A stretch of 64,000 nt of DNA, taken from contig CAWBEY010000012.1 of the NCBI GenBank assembly GCA_963788015.1, forward strand, positions 2,480,001-2,544,000. Reading direction: 5' to 3'. The stretch comes from JBBRHH01 sp963788015 (GTDB lineage Bacteria; Planctomycetota; Phycisphaerae; Tepidisphaerales; Tepidisphaeraceae). Shown piece after piece: positions 9,752 through 18,659 of this stretch (position 1 is the stretch's first letter; the number at the start of each line of letters is the position of its first letter). A model generated the notes under the pieces. The model did no database searches and was not told where the DNA came from. It saw only the letters and a list, made by a program, of their open reading frames with translations. Made by a program: the position numbers and the translations under genes.

Positions 9752-10044
9752 CGCTCGAACACTCTCTCACGCCACTTTCTGCAGAACCGCGGCCACCCAC
9801 CCCCAAACCGCTCCACCCCAGCCAAATCCCCCGCATCCACCCCCTCAACCCTCCGACCAAACAAAACAGAATGAAAACACACGCGGCCAAAAATGTACCC
9901 GCAAAATTCGGATGGCTGCCATCCTTATCATGAAGCCCAATCTCCGGCCGCTCGTCCAACAACCGCTGCCACGCAACCCCCGCCGGCACAACCATCGCCC
10001 CAATCGACTCCCCAACGCCATCATAAACCGCACTCAACTCCGCC
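9752..10044 (-). pseudogene. 3' fragment of an SGNH hydrolase gene (duplicate)
   Basis: The minus strand encodes segments such as GVAWQRLLDERPEIGLHDKD and GSHPNFAGTFLAACVF, nearly identical to the C-terminal half of the intact SGNH hydrolase at 14857-15522. The nucleotide similarity extends over about 290 bp. The N-terminal GNS catalytic block is absent. The copy ends abruptly where the RAYT fragment begins, about 10044-10048, marking a recombination or insertion junction. It cannot encode a working esterase. Confidence 0.75.
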
Positions 10045-10047
10045 TGC

Positions 10048-10565
10048 TTTGGCCGAAAAAGGATGGGGAATTGACGCTGTTCATGCGCTGGCTGACGCTG
10101 ACGCACGCTCAGCGGTGGAAGCATGCCCACAATGCGGTGGGGCATGGGCATCTCTATCAGGGGCGATTCAAGGCTTCCCGATTCAGCAGGATGAGCACCT
10201 ATTGACGGTGCTGCGGTACGTGGAGCGGAATCCTCTGCGGGCGAAGCTGGTGGAGGCGGCGGAGGATTGGAGGTGGGGAAGCTGTTATGTGGCGCAGCGG
10301 CGGGGTCATGCCTGCGCAATGAATTGCTGGCCGATTGGCCGGTGGATCGGCCGAGGCGGTGGCTGGCCGTGGTGAATGAGGAACAGGAGCAGGACAAGGA
10401 GTTAGAATCGGGGGTAAAGCTGAGCATCGAGCGGGGCAGGCCGTATGGGAGCGAGAAGTGGGTACAGCGGATGGCGGGGACGTTAAACCTGCGGCAGAGC
10501 CTGCGGCCGCGGGGAAGGCCGGTGGGGTGGCGGAAGGCGAAGGATAAGGGAGAACGCGGGAAGTG
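10048..10565 (+). pseudogene. 5'-truncated REP-associated tyrosine transposase (RAYT) remnant
   Basis: Three plus-strand frames in succession encode the C-terminal two thirds of a RAYT: LLWPKKDGELTLFMRWLTLT, then QQDEHLLTVLRYVERNPLRA, then LADWPVDRPRRWLAVVNEEQ. Each matches the fuller copy at 54199-54878 on the other strand. The N-terminal part including the HUH metal motif is missing and at least two frameshifts interrupt the rest. A degenerate REP palindrome follows at 10569-10591, as expected on the 3' side of this family. Confidence 0.75.
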
Positions 10566-10568
10566 CAG

Positions 10569-10591
10569 GAAAGGTTCCGCGCCACCCTTAG
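10569..10591. repeat. Degenerate REP palindrome beside the RAYT remnant
   Basis: GGAAAGGTTCCGCGCCACCC followed by TTA matches, with a few substitutions, the REP sequence AAAGGTTCGCGTCACCTTTA found upstream of the second RAYT at 54910-54931. Its position just after the transposase reading frame supports a past REP-RAYT unit here. Confidence 0.5.
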
Positions 10592-10681
10592 TTCTTCCCC
10601 GCCGTAAACATTCCCAACCGCCCGCTGGTATCATTCGCGTCGGCTCTTCAGCACCCAACAGTCTGCCCAAAGGCACCGACC

Positions 10682-13253
10682 ATGATAGCTCAACCCCCAT
10701 CCGCGCCGTCTTCCTCGCAATCGCCATCCTTTTCTCGATCGTGTTCGCCGTCGCCCCGGCCCGGGCAGAGGATCCGCGATTTCCCTGGAGCAGCAATCAC
10801 CATCCCTCCGACGTCGCCAGGGACCATGTCGAGGACATCACCAAGGCCGCTCACCATTACGTCGTCACCCAGGGCGGCACCATGGATGGGCTAAATTGCC
10901 GTTCGCCCATGGGCTGCGGCATGAACCGCGAAGGCGCCTCGTCCAACCTGGGAGTCCAACCGCTGCCATGCGCATGGAGAACGTCGGATCGTATGACCTG
11001 GTAAATCCCTGGCTGTCGAACGGCCGAAACCACTTCCGCACCGCCGATGAAATCGTTGCGTCGGCCATCACGCCCGGCATGAACGACGCCGACAAAGCCT
11101 TCGCCATCTGGTTCCAGCAGATTCACTATCGCCATCATTCGCCGGGCGACAACCAGGAGTTGGGCGACCCGGTGAAGGTGTTCAATGTCTACGGCTACAA
11201 CACATGCGGCAACGACTCCATCTGCCTCGCCCGCCCTTGGAACAACCGGCCAGAAGGCAGCGCAGGCCCGGCGATGGGCCACTGTATCTCGCAGGTCTTC
11301 TACGATGATCGCTGGCACTTTTTCGACGGCGATCTCCACAGTGTCTATCTGCTGCACGACAACCAGACGGTGGCCGGCGAGCAGGACCTGGTGCGCGACC
11401 ACGATCTGATCAAGCGCACCCACTCGCAGGGCATTCTCTTTTCCGATGATTCCTCAACCGGGGCCAGTATGGCCGCACTGTACTGCTTCGCGGGCCGCCG
11501 TCACGGGCAGCGGGCGGGCAAGGCCGACACGACAATGAATATGGTGCTTCGCCCCGGCGAAGCGCTCGAATGGCGATGGGGACACCAAGCCCACCCATGT
11601 ATCACGCCGCACCTCAATCCGACCCGATCTACAAAAACCCCATCTGCAACGGCCTTTGGGAATACCGCCCGAACTTCACCACCCATGCCTGGCACAAGGT
11701 GCAACGACAGCCGAACACCTCGTCCAAGACGCCGATGGCCTCGCGGCCGAGGAAGGCAAGACCGCCACCCTTATCTGGACGATGCACAGCCCGTACGTCT
11801 TCGTCGGCGGCCGACTGGAAGTCGACAGCACGGACGCGAAGTTCTTCATCTGCGTCGATGGCAAGACCTGGCAGCCCGCCAGCGACAACCTCGACAAGTT
11901 CTTTCCGCCTGTCGGAGCGGCCTGTTACCAGTACCAGATCAAGATGTGAAGTGCCCGCCGCCGCCCGGCTCAAGCGACTGGCAATTATCAATGATGTGCA
12001 GATGGCCCTGCTGGCGCTGCCGGAGATGAGTGTCGGCCAGAATTCATTTACGTACACCGATCAATCCTCCGGTGATGAGGAAAATCGCAACGTGCGCATC
12101 ACCCACCGCTGGGTGGAGCGCTCCGCCTCCAGGCCGCCCGAAGCACCTGCCGCCCCGATTGACCCGCCCGACGGTGGCCAGAGCAATGGCACCGACATCA
12201 CATTCCAGTGGAAACCGGCGATAGATCCCGACGCGAACGCCATCGCCGATTATCAATTCGAGCTATCCGGCCGGTCCGACATGGCCTTCCCGCTGTCGAT
12301 GAGTTTCTACAAACTGATCTCCAAAACCGCCGATGCGACAGAGGAAAAGGGCAAACCAGCCGCTCGCGACAAGACCGGCATCCGCCCCCAGTACACGCTC
12401 GGCCAGCCGGGCCTCCTGACCCCGGACCGCAAATACTTCTGGCACGTGCCGCCGCAAGGATGACAAGGGAGTGTGGGGGCCGTGGAGCGCAATCTGGAGT
12501 TTCACGCCGCGCGGGCCGGCCCAGCCGGTCGATGTGACGCTCGAATTCGACGCCGCCAAGGGCACGGGTGTTCTGCACTGGAAGCCCAATCCAGTCGGCC
12601 GCGCCGGCCAAATACCGCGTCTACGGGAGTGACGAAAAAGGTTTTACCATCGCCGACGAAGGACGCCCGGGCGTTGTGGGCGTGAGCAAGATGGAGATGG
12701 CCGCATGGAAGGCGAAGTTCCCGCCGAACTTCATCGCCGAAACCACCGCCACCGAATTCACGGTGATTGGCCCGGAGGTGACTTTGCCCGAGGCGAACCG
12801 CAGCTACTATCGCGTGGTGGCCGTGGACGAGCAATCCAGCCGCAGCGGCCCGTCCGATTGCGCCACCGCGCCGCGCCGGTGATCTACAGCAAGCCAGTGA
12901 TCGCGGCTCATCGCGATGTCGAGTACCGCTACGAACTGCATGCCACCCGCTCGTTGGGTGACCTGAGCCAGGCTGGAAAAGGGCCAGGAGGTCCACGGCT
13001 ATTTCGATATCGAGCACCCGCGTTCGCATTGGAAAAAGGCCCCGAGTGGCTCAAGATAGACCCGCTCACCGGCGTCCTGTCCGGCAAGGCAAACGCGGCG
13101 GGCGAGGCGGAAGTCGCCGTGACGGTGACCATCGATCAGCCGGTGCGCGAAGCTCGACGAGTCGGCGCTGAGTGGGGGAACGAGAAGGTGCTGGGAGTCG
13201 AGACGCAGCGGGTGGGAAGTTACGCCCAGACTTTCGTGCTGCGGGTTGAGTGA
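10682..13253 (+). CDS. Secreted transglutaminase-like protein with Fn3-like and Ig-like regions, multiply frameshifted
   Basis: Successive plus-strand frames give one protein of about 850 residues. It starts with a signal peptide (STPIRAVFLAIAILFSIVFA ending before EDPRF). A transglutaminase-like region follows with candidate catalytic residues in NTCGNDSICLARPWN (Cys) and DDRWHFFDGD (His, Asp). Fn3-like segments come next (PDGGQSNGTDITFQWKPAID, GPWSAIWSFTP), and the C-terminus has a putative Ig-type repeat (EWLKIDPLTGVLSGKANAAG). Frames change near 10685, 10950, 11590, 11700, 11950, 12455, 12600, 12880 and 12980. The order is coherent, which favours sequence errors over scrambling, but so many breaks leave decay possible. 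It should act outside the cytoplasm; the substrate is unknown. It stands alone, with a decayed RAYT upstream. Confidence 0.55.
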
Positions 13254-13609
13254 AAGCGGGCAGAACTAAAGGTGACGCGGGCGATTCATGCTTAGTTCAT
13301 CAGTTCATCAATTCATCCCGTAAACTATATGCTCTGATTCTGCACCCGCTTCGTTCAACGCCAGTGCTTCTCACGAATATTCTGCTTCGGGAAATTCAAA
13401 GGGGTCATTCAGGGAAATTCAAAGGGGTCATTCACGATATTGCCGCGCTGCGCCCCGGCCGAACCCTTCCCCACCACCCCGGCCACGCCACCCGTCCTCC
13501 ACGCACCCCCCCGGCCTGCCGCCGGCCCAACCGCCGTCCGCCACCCGCCTCCCCACCACCCGGCCTTCCGGGCCAGGTCAACCCAAACGAGCCGCTTCAA
13601 TTGCACCCG
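13254..13609. other. Non-coding interval with REP-like repeats
   Basis: No gene is seen. A half REP motif (AACTAAAGGTGACGCG, 13264-13279) is followed by a perfect tandem duplication at 13389-13434. The rest (13440-13609) is Pro/Ala-biased GC-rich sequence without a credible start or family match. Confidence 0.5.
13389..13434. repeat. Perfect tandem duplication of a 23-bp REP-like unit
   Basis: Two abutting identical 23-bp units, 13389-13411 and 13412-13434, each beginning GGGAAATTCAAAGGGGTCAT. A related motif occurs at 9475-9491. They lie in the decayed region between the transglutaminase-like gene and an antitoxin remnant. Confidence 0.8.
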
Positions 13610-13805
13610 CGCTTTAATTCAATACCGGCCCTCCTCACCGATTCTTCTTCTTCGCGTCCTGCCGCATCCCCACCAAACTGTCCAAGCCGAAACTCACCAC
13701 CCGGCAGGCGCACGGTAATTTCCAGCACCCCACCCAACGCCTTTACAATCCGCTGCATATCGTCCTGCTGCTAAAGCTGCGAAACCGCCGGCGTCTGTCG
13801 TCACC
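13610..13805 (-). pseudogene. Remnant of an XRE/HTH-type antitoxin
   Basis: The minus strand reads TPAVSQL, an in-frame TAG, QQDDMQRIVKALGG and then LEITVRLPGGEFRLGQF. This is the usual HTH recognition helix, the following helix and the C-terminal strand of HigA-like antitoxins (normally SQLE-x-x-DDM...ALGG). The TAG falls where Glu is expected, and a few residues between DDM and the next helix are missing. No intact toxin is adjacent; 13800-14040 on the same strand shows only uncertain fragments. A degraded toxin-antitoxin locus is likely. Confidence 0.5.
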
Positions 13806-14444
13806 GTCCGCATCCTGTCCCCCCAGGGAACTTCCGATTCTCAGGGTGAACGACATACGAGAGACACGCCCGCTTACCAAAATCCCACACGCAGGCTTGC
13901 CCATTCGCGGAGAAAAAAACATCCCATTCCCACGGCGGCACCTCGGCACCTAAAAACTCAAAACCCCAAAATATTCTTTGAAATAAAAAACACTTTAGTC
14001 TTGATAATACCAAATATCTACCGTACACTTATTGCGGCGATCTAAGAGGCCAACACCAAACCCCTCCCACCTCGCCCTCCGGCCAATCCAGCCGCCGGAG
14101 AAAACCAGGGGAGCAAGCAATGGGGCCATCCCTCCAACCAATCCGCCTTGCCAACCCACTCGCCAACCCACTTGCCAATCCAACGGCCAATCCAACAGCC
14201 CAATCATCGCCCGGCCGCTACTCGCCCCAGCACCCATTCCTTACTCTTGGTTCTTCCTTCCGCATTACACATTTCCAGCCCCGCGGCTGGGGGTGATTCG
14301 AGGGAGATTTCGGGGAGATTTACTGTCAGAAACAGGGAGACACGGGGGAGAAAACAGGGAGATTCCGGGGGCGCTTTGGGGGCGCTTCCTGGGCTCTGCC
14401 TCACCCCCTCCAACTCCCACAACTCTTTTTCCAGGGAGGTACTT
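13806..14444. other. Non-coding interval with simple repeats
   Basis: No supported gene. 14149-14210 holds a degenerate tandem array built on CCAACCCACT/CCAATCCAAC units. 14290-14390 holds purine-rich iterations of AGGGAGA and CGGGGGA. Both look like low-complexity expansions in decayed sequence. Confidence 0.5.
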
Positions 14445-14672
14445 ATGTCCGATCTACCCAGCACCACCCGCGCTCAAACTCTTTTCCTGCGCGCTTTTCA
14501 CAACCATCCCGACGGTCCGCCGCCTCACGACTGGCCCACCCCCTCCGTCCTCCGCCGCTGGCTCAAACGCCCCGGCTTTCGCCGCGCCCTCGCCACGCTG
14601 CACCGCGCCCTGAAAGTCCAGCATCGCCTGAAACTCCTCCTCATCGCCCGCACCGCCGACACCGCCCTCCGC
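14445..14672 (+). pseudogene. 5' fragment of an unidentified gene, cut by an SGNH fragment
   Basis: An ATG at 14445 follows a good ribosome binding site (GGGAGGT) and opens a protein-like frame beginning MSDLPSTTRAQTLFLRAF and including WPTPSVLRRWLKRPGFRRAL, suggestive of a small helical or HTH-type protein. After about 75 residues the frame runs into the duplicated SGNH sequence at 14673 and loses protein character. I do not recognise the family. The abrupt change suggests truncation by that duplication. Confidence 0.4.
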
Positions 14673-14738
14673 GCCGGCTTCGCAGCAGCGGCCATTCGTG
14701 TAAGCGTGCCCGGCAAGTCACTGCGATTCGTGTCTCGC
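14673..14738 (-). repeat. Short duplicated 5' piece of the SGNH hydrolase gene
   Basis: This segment is a near copy, same orientation, of 15417-15472, the N-terminal part of the SGNH hydrolase; on the minus strand it reads SDLPGTLTRMAAAAKPARR against NDLPGMLTRMAAGAKPARR in the intact gene. It is too short to function. Confidence 0.65.
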
Positions 14739-14856
14739 AAAAAGGGTCACAAGCTATTGCTCTCTGCCCGTTCGGCTGACCACAGAAGTCCATTAAGTAA
14801 TTTTCTAATTTTCGCGCACAGAAAACCTGCCGCACAGTTTCAAGTAACGTCAATCT

Positions 14857-15522
14857 TCATGCCCTCCCTCGCACACTCTCCCACGCCACCCTCTGCAGCA
14901 CCCCAGCCACCCCCTCCCCAAACCGCTCCACCCCAGCCAAATCCCCCGCATCCACCCCCTCAACCCTCTTCCCAAACAACACGGAAAAGAAAACACAAGC
15001 AGCCAAAAACGTACCCGCAAAATTCGGATGGCTCCCATCCTTATCATGCAGCCCAATCTCCGGCCGCTCGTCCAACAGCCGCTGCCACGCAACCCCCACC
15101 GGCACAACCATCCCCCCAATCGCCTCCCCAACAGCTTCATAAACCGCACTCAACTCATCCTGCCGCTCCCACTGATGCCGCCGCGCCCAAGTCATATAAA
15201 GCACCGTCTTGGCCCCACTGGCACGGATCGCCTCATCAAACAATGTCACATATTCCCGCATCCGCACCGCATTTTTCAACGGCAACGTGCTCTGTTCCTG
15301 AAGAACGACATAGTCCCACTTCGACGCCCCAATCGCCGCCAGCGCCTCCCCACGCTCCCAATGCGTCTTGAGCGCCCGCCCATTGGCGATCACCCGCCCA
15401 GCCTCCACCCGCCGCGCCGGCTTCGCACCAGCGGCCATACGAGTAAGCATGCCCGGCAAGTCATTGCGATTCGTGAAGCTGTTGCCAATGAACAAAATTC
15501 GGGTTGTCGCCAACTTTAGCAC
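14857..15522 (-). CDS. SGNH/GDSL hydrolase family protein
   Basis: A 221-residue protein with the block I nucleophile motif in RILFIGNSFTNRNDLP (Ser of GNS), a central WDYVVLQEQSTLP segment and a C-terminal block V region GSHPNFAGTFLAACVF carrying the catalytic His. This is typical of esterases or acylhydrolases of the SGNH clan. There is no clear signal peptide, so it may be cytoplasmic. It is divergent from the SUMF1-type gene, 99 bp away. Fragments of this gene occur at 14673-14738 and 9752-10044, so the locus has been a source of duplications. Substrate unknown. Confidence 0.75.
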   Translation of the reverse strand: MLKLATTRILFIGNSFTNRNDLPGMLTRMAAGAKPARRVEAGRVIANGRALKTHWERGEALAAIGASKWDYVVLQEQSTLPLKNAVRMREYVTLFDEAIRASGAKTVLYMTWARRHQWERQDELSAVYEAVGEAIGGMVVPVGVAWQRLLDERPEIGLHDKDGSHPNFAGTFLAACVFFSVLFGKRVEGVDAGDLAGVERFGEGVAGVLQRVAWESVRGRA

Positions 15523-15621
15523 CCTCCCATATTACTGCTGATCGGCCGCCGATTCTTGTTAAACTCCCGCCATGTCAAACAGCCTCCGCTATCCTGACGT
15601 TCCTCACCAAAGAGGTTCCTT

Positions 15622-16563
15622 ATGACTCGGCCAACAACTTTACAATTCACTTTGATGTTCGCCTTGCTCGCGATCGTCCCCGGACACGGAAGCGACATTT
15701 CACTCGCAGCCGAATCCAGCCCAACCACCCAGCCCGACTACGCGCTGTGGAACGAGAAAGAAACCATCGCCCAATACGCCAAACGCAACGGCATCAAGTC
15801 AGTCGAGCAGAATCTCGACTTGGGCAAGCGAATCATGCTCAAGGTGACGCTGATTCCGGCCGGGAAGTTTCAGATGGGGGTCGGAGCCGAGGAAGAAAAA
15901 CTCGCACGAACCTATATGCACAACGGCGCGGGCGATCCCACCGATGAACTCCCCCAACACGAAGTGACAATCACCCGGCCATTTTATATGGGCGTCTTCC
16001 TCGTCACCCAGGAGCAGTGCCTGCAACTGGTCGGAAAAGCTCAGGAGCGCGAAAAGGCCCCCCGAAATCCAGAGACCATTCTGGATTGGAATGACGCCAC
16101 CTCCCTGTGCAAGACCTTGTCCGAAAAAACCGGCCAAAGCGTTCATCTCCCGACGGAGGCCCAGTGGGAGTATGCCTGCCGTGCCGGAACCACCACGCCC
16201 TTCAACACCGGCCCCACAATCAGCACCGACGACGCGAACTTCTTTGGCGAACTGGTCTGGGGAAAAGGAAGAAAGGGAATCCTCCGCAACAAAATGACCC
16301 CCGTCGGTTCGTTCAAGCCCAATGCCTGGGGCCTGTATGACATGCATGGCAATGTGAGCGAGTGGTGCTCCGATTGGTACGCCAGCGACTACTACGCGAA
16401 ATCTCCCCCGGCCGACCCGCCCGGCCCGGATTCCGGCATCAAACGCGTCGTCCGCGGCGGCTCAAGCTTCACCGGCCCTCATCTAATCCGCTCGGCCCGC
16501 CGCGACTTCGTCCCCCCCAACACAGTCGGTATCGGCCTGCGCGTAGTAGTCGAGCTAAAGTAA
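15622..16563 (+). CDS. Secreted SUMF1/formylglycine-generating-enzyme-like protein
   Basis: A 313-residue protein with an N-terminal signal peptide (LQFTLMFALLAIVPGHG) and a full FGE-sulfatase domain: IPAGKFQMG at the start, THE-like ITRPFYMGVFLVTQEQ, LPTEAQWEYACRAGT, WGLYDMHGNVSEWCSDW and RVVRGGSSF near the end. In true formylglycine-generating enzymes this fold oxidises a sulfatase cysteine. Many bacterial members instead serve other oxidation or binding roles, and here the catalytic cysteine pair is not evident, so activity is open. The gene is intact and apparently monocistronic; no sulfatase is in the window. Confidence 0.85.
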   Translation: MTRPTTLQFTLMFALLAIVPGHGSDISLAAESSPTTQPDYALWNEKETIAQYAKRNGIKSVEQNLDLGKRIMLKVTLIPAGKFQMGVGAEEEKLARTYMHNGAGDPTDELPQHEVTITRPFYMGVFLVTQEQCLQLVGKAQEREKAPRNPETILDWNDATSLCKTLSEKTGQSVHLPTEAQWEYACRAGTTTPFNTGPTISTDDANFFGELVWGKGRKGILRNKMTPVGSFKPNAWGLYDMHGNVSEWCSDWYASDYYAKSPPADPPGPDSGIKRVVRGGSSFTGPHLIRSARRDFVPPNTVGIGLRVVVELK

Positions 16564-17242
16564 ACAACCAGTTCCACAAATTCGTCTCGCCAGCATCGTC
16601 TGGCCGGAACATAGCGATTGGCACGGAAATGGGATGAGTAGGGGCGCAGCCAACATCTCGTAACCACCACGCCAGCGTCCAGGCCCCACCACCCCACCCC
16701 CTACCTCCCCCCACGCCCATCCACTCAGTGTTCATCCATGTCCATCAGTGGCCAATATTTCCTCCAGATTATCCTTGCACTCACCCACCCCATACGATAG
16801 GATAATGTTCGCCATGGCCGCATCAGCAAAGATGCCACCCATCGCACGGGACGAGAGGGGAAATAAGAAGACCGCTTCCCTCCCCTTTCGGACAACCCAT
16901 GTTCTTTGACAAGTGAATAACAACTCTTCATCCTCATCTTAATCTTTATCTTTATCCCGCTCCGCCCCCTCCAACCGTAGCATGGGCGTCCCGCCCATGT
17001 CCCCAGATCCATACCAAAAAACACCACACCTAACTAAAACCCATCGCAATCCTCTGCATCTCTGCGCATCCGCGGTAAAACTCCTCTCCCCTCCGTGCCC
17101 TCCGTGCCTCCGTGGTTGAAACGAATTTGATCCAGTCGAAAGGGGGCGGTGTTGGGGGAGCAATTGGGCGATTTTCTCCCCATTTTTGGCGTAAAGCCTC
17201 GTCAATCCTCAACCGGCCATTCGATTAAGCATGCCCCACAAT
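16564..17242. other. Long non-coding interval with repeat-like elements
   Basis: No gene was found in about 680 bp. 16936-16956 is a CTTTATC-type short tandem. 16981-16999 is a perfect hairpin, CATGGGCG TCC CGCCCATG. 17046-17120 has a periodic run of CTCTGCG / CTCCGTG words (for example CTCCGTGCCCTCCGTGCCTC) ending in GTGGTTGAAAC. Related words occur inverted near 25690-25770 and as CTTCGTG/CTTTGTGG near 44490-44520. These look like dispersed extragenic elements. Confidence 0.55.
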
Positions 17243-18659
17243 TCAGCTCGCCTCCAGCGCATCGCGAAACGTCCGCAGGTCCGTCATGAACTGCTTATAC
17301 ATTGCCTCTCGCAACTTTTCGTCCGGGATGCGTAGCAATGCGGAGGGATGAAACGTTGCCATGAGCCAGGGGGCGTGGCGCGATGTTGTGTGGACTTGGC
17401 CGCGGCTTTGGGTCATGCGGAATTCTCGGCCCAGAAGGGCCTGGGCGGCGGTCGCGCCCAGGCACAGAATCTGCCTTGGCCTGATTTGATTGATCTCGGC
17501 CAATAGCCAGGGCATGCAGGCTGATATTTCCCGGGCGTTGGGCTTGGAGTGGATTCGGCGTTTGCCGCGGGGCTCGAACTTGAAATGCTTGACCGTGTTC
17601 GTGACGTACAGCGACGAACGCTGGATGCCGATCTCCTGGAGTGCGCGATCCAGCAACTGGCCGGCGGGTCCGACGAACGGCCTGCCGGTTAAATCCTCCT
17701 GGTCTCCCGGCTGTTCGCCGATGACCATTGCCCGGGCCGTGGCGGGACCTTCGCCGAAGACTGCCTGCGTGGCCGTCGCATGCAATGGGCAGCCCTGGCA
17801 CGTGCAGGCGGCTTTTTGAAGCTGGTCCAAAGTTGCCGCGGGTGGAATGAATGCGGCGGCGGATTTTTCCGCTGGGGCTTGCGACACCATCAGCTTCACC
17901 CGCCGGGGCGCTGATTGAAGCAGTTCCGGAATGTCTTGAGTTTCGGGCAGCACGTCCCAAAACCGCACGGGCATCTCCTTCTTCATCGCGTTCAATTTGA
18001 TGCGCGCGGGGTTGAAGATGTTGCGGTAATAGGTCCGCCAAAGATCTTCCAGATCGTCTGCGGCCGGCGCTTCGCTGACTTCGACGCCCGGAGTAAACGA
18101 CAGCATTTCTCCGTTCCAATGCGCACTGGTATCGGGCGTGAGGATGGACCATCGCAGCGTTGCAAACCGCCGCGCAAAGAAGGGGGCCGTTTCTCTTACG
18201 ATGTAATGATCGGGCGTGTACCAGGCCACATAGTGCGGGCCATCGTCGGCCTGCACCTCTCGAAACCGCACAAACGCCGTCATCTTGTGGCGGTCAAATC
18301 GCACGCGCCGCTCCATCGCCAGCAGCCGATGCACGTCGTCGTCGATGGCGATCTCCAACAACTCGTGCTCGCCATGCACGATCCGCCAGAGCACGCGATA
18401 CAACAGCGCCCAGCGCTCCTCGCCGCGATAGCACGCGACGGTTTTCGCGAGGCGCATGAAGGCGGATGGGACGCAAACCGCTGGCGCGGGTGGTGCATTG
18501 GATCTGCCCTGTTCCGACAGACCCCGTAACAGCGGCTGGGTGACTCTCCCGCTCGCACCAGAGAATTTCATCGGGCGCGGCCCCCTCTGCAAGCAGGCCG
18601 CGGGCTGCGTCCCGCCAGCTCTCGAAATCACGCGTGATTGTGACCTGCCGCCAACTCAT
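17243..18659 (-). CDS. UdgX-type uracil-DNA glycosylase fused to a DUF4130-like domain, frameshifted
   Basis: The gene starts at ATG 18659 (MSWRQVTITRDFESW) behind a GGGGGAG site. After a frameshift near 18470-18520 it continues in the frame ending at 17243. The N-terminal half resembles the DUF4130/TIGR03915 domain (FMRLAKTVACYRGEERWALL, NIFNPARIKLNAMKKEMP). The C-terminal half is a family-4-like UDG with GEQPGDQEDLTGRPFVGPAG, TNTVKHFKF, the UdgX hallmark loop KRRIH, and HPSALLR. UdgX proteins bind uracil in DNA and form a covalent adduct through the His of KRRIH; that is established for the family. The start overlaps the stop of the upstream radical SAM gene by 4 bp (ATGA), indicating translational coupling in a DNA-repair operon. 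Confidence 0.85.

Noticed and set aside
9453..10796. 447-residue minus-strand open frame
   Set aside because: It crosses the SGNH fragment and the opposite-strand RAYT fragment; apart from the SGNH part it is GC-rich shadow sequence without family features.
14148..15371. 407-residue plus-strand open frame
   Set aside because: Pro/Ser/His-rich composition opposite the SGNH gene; only the part 14445-14672 has a start signal and protein character.
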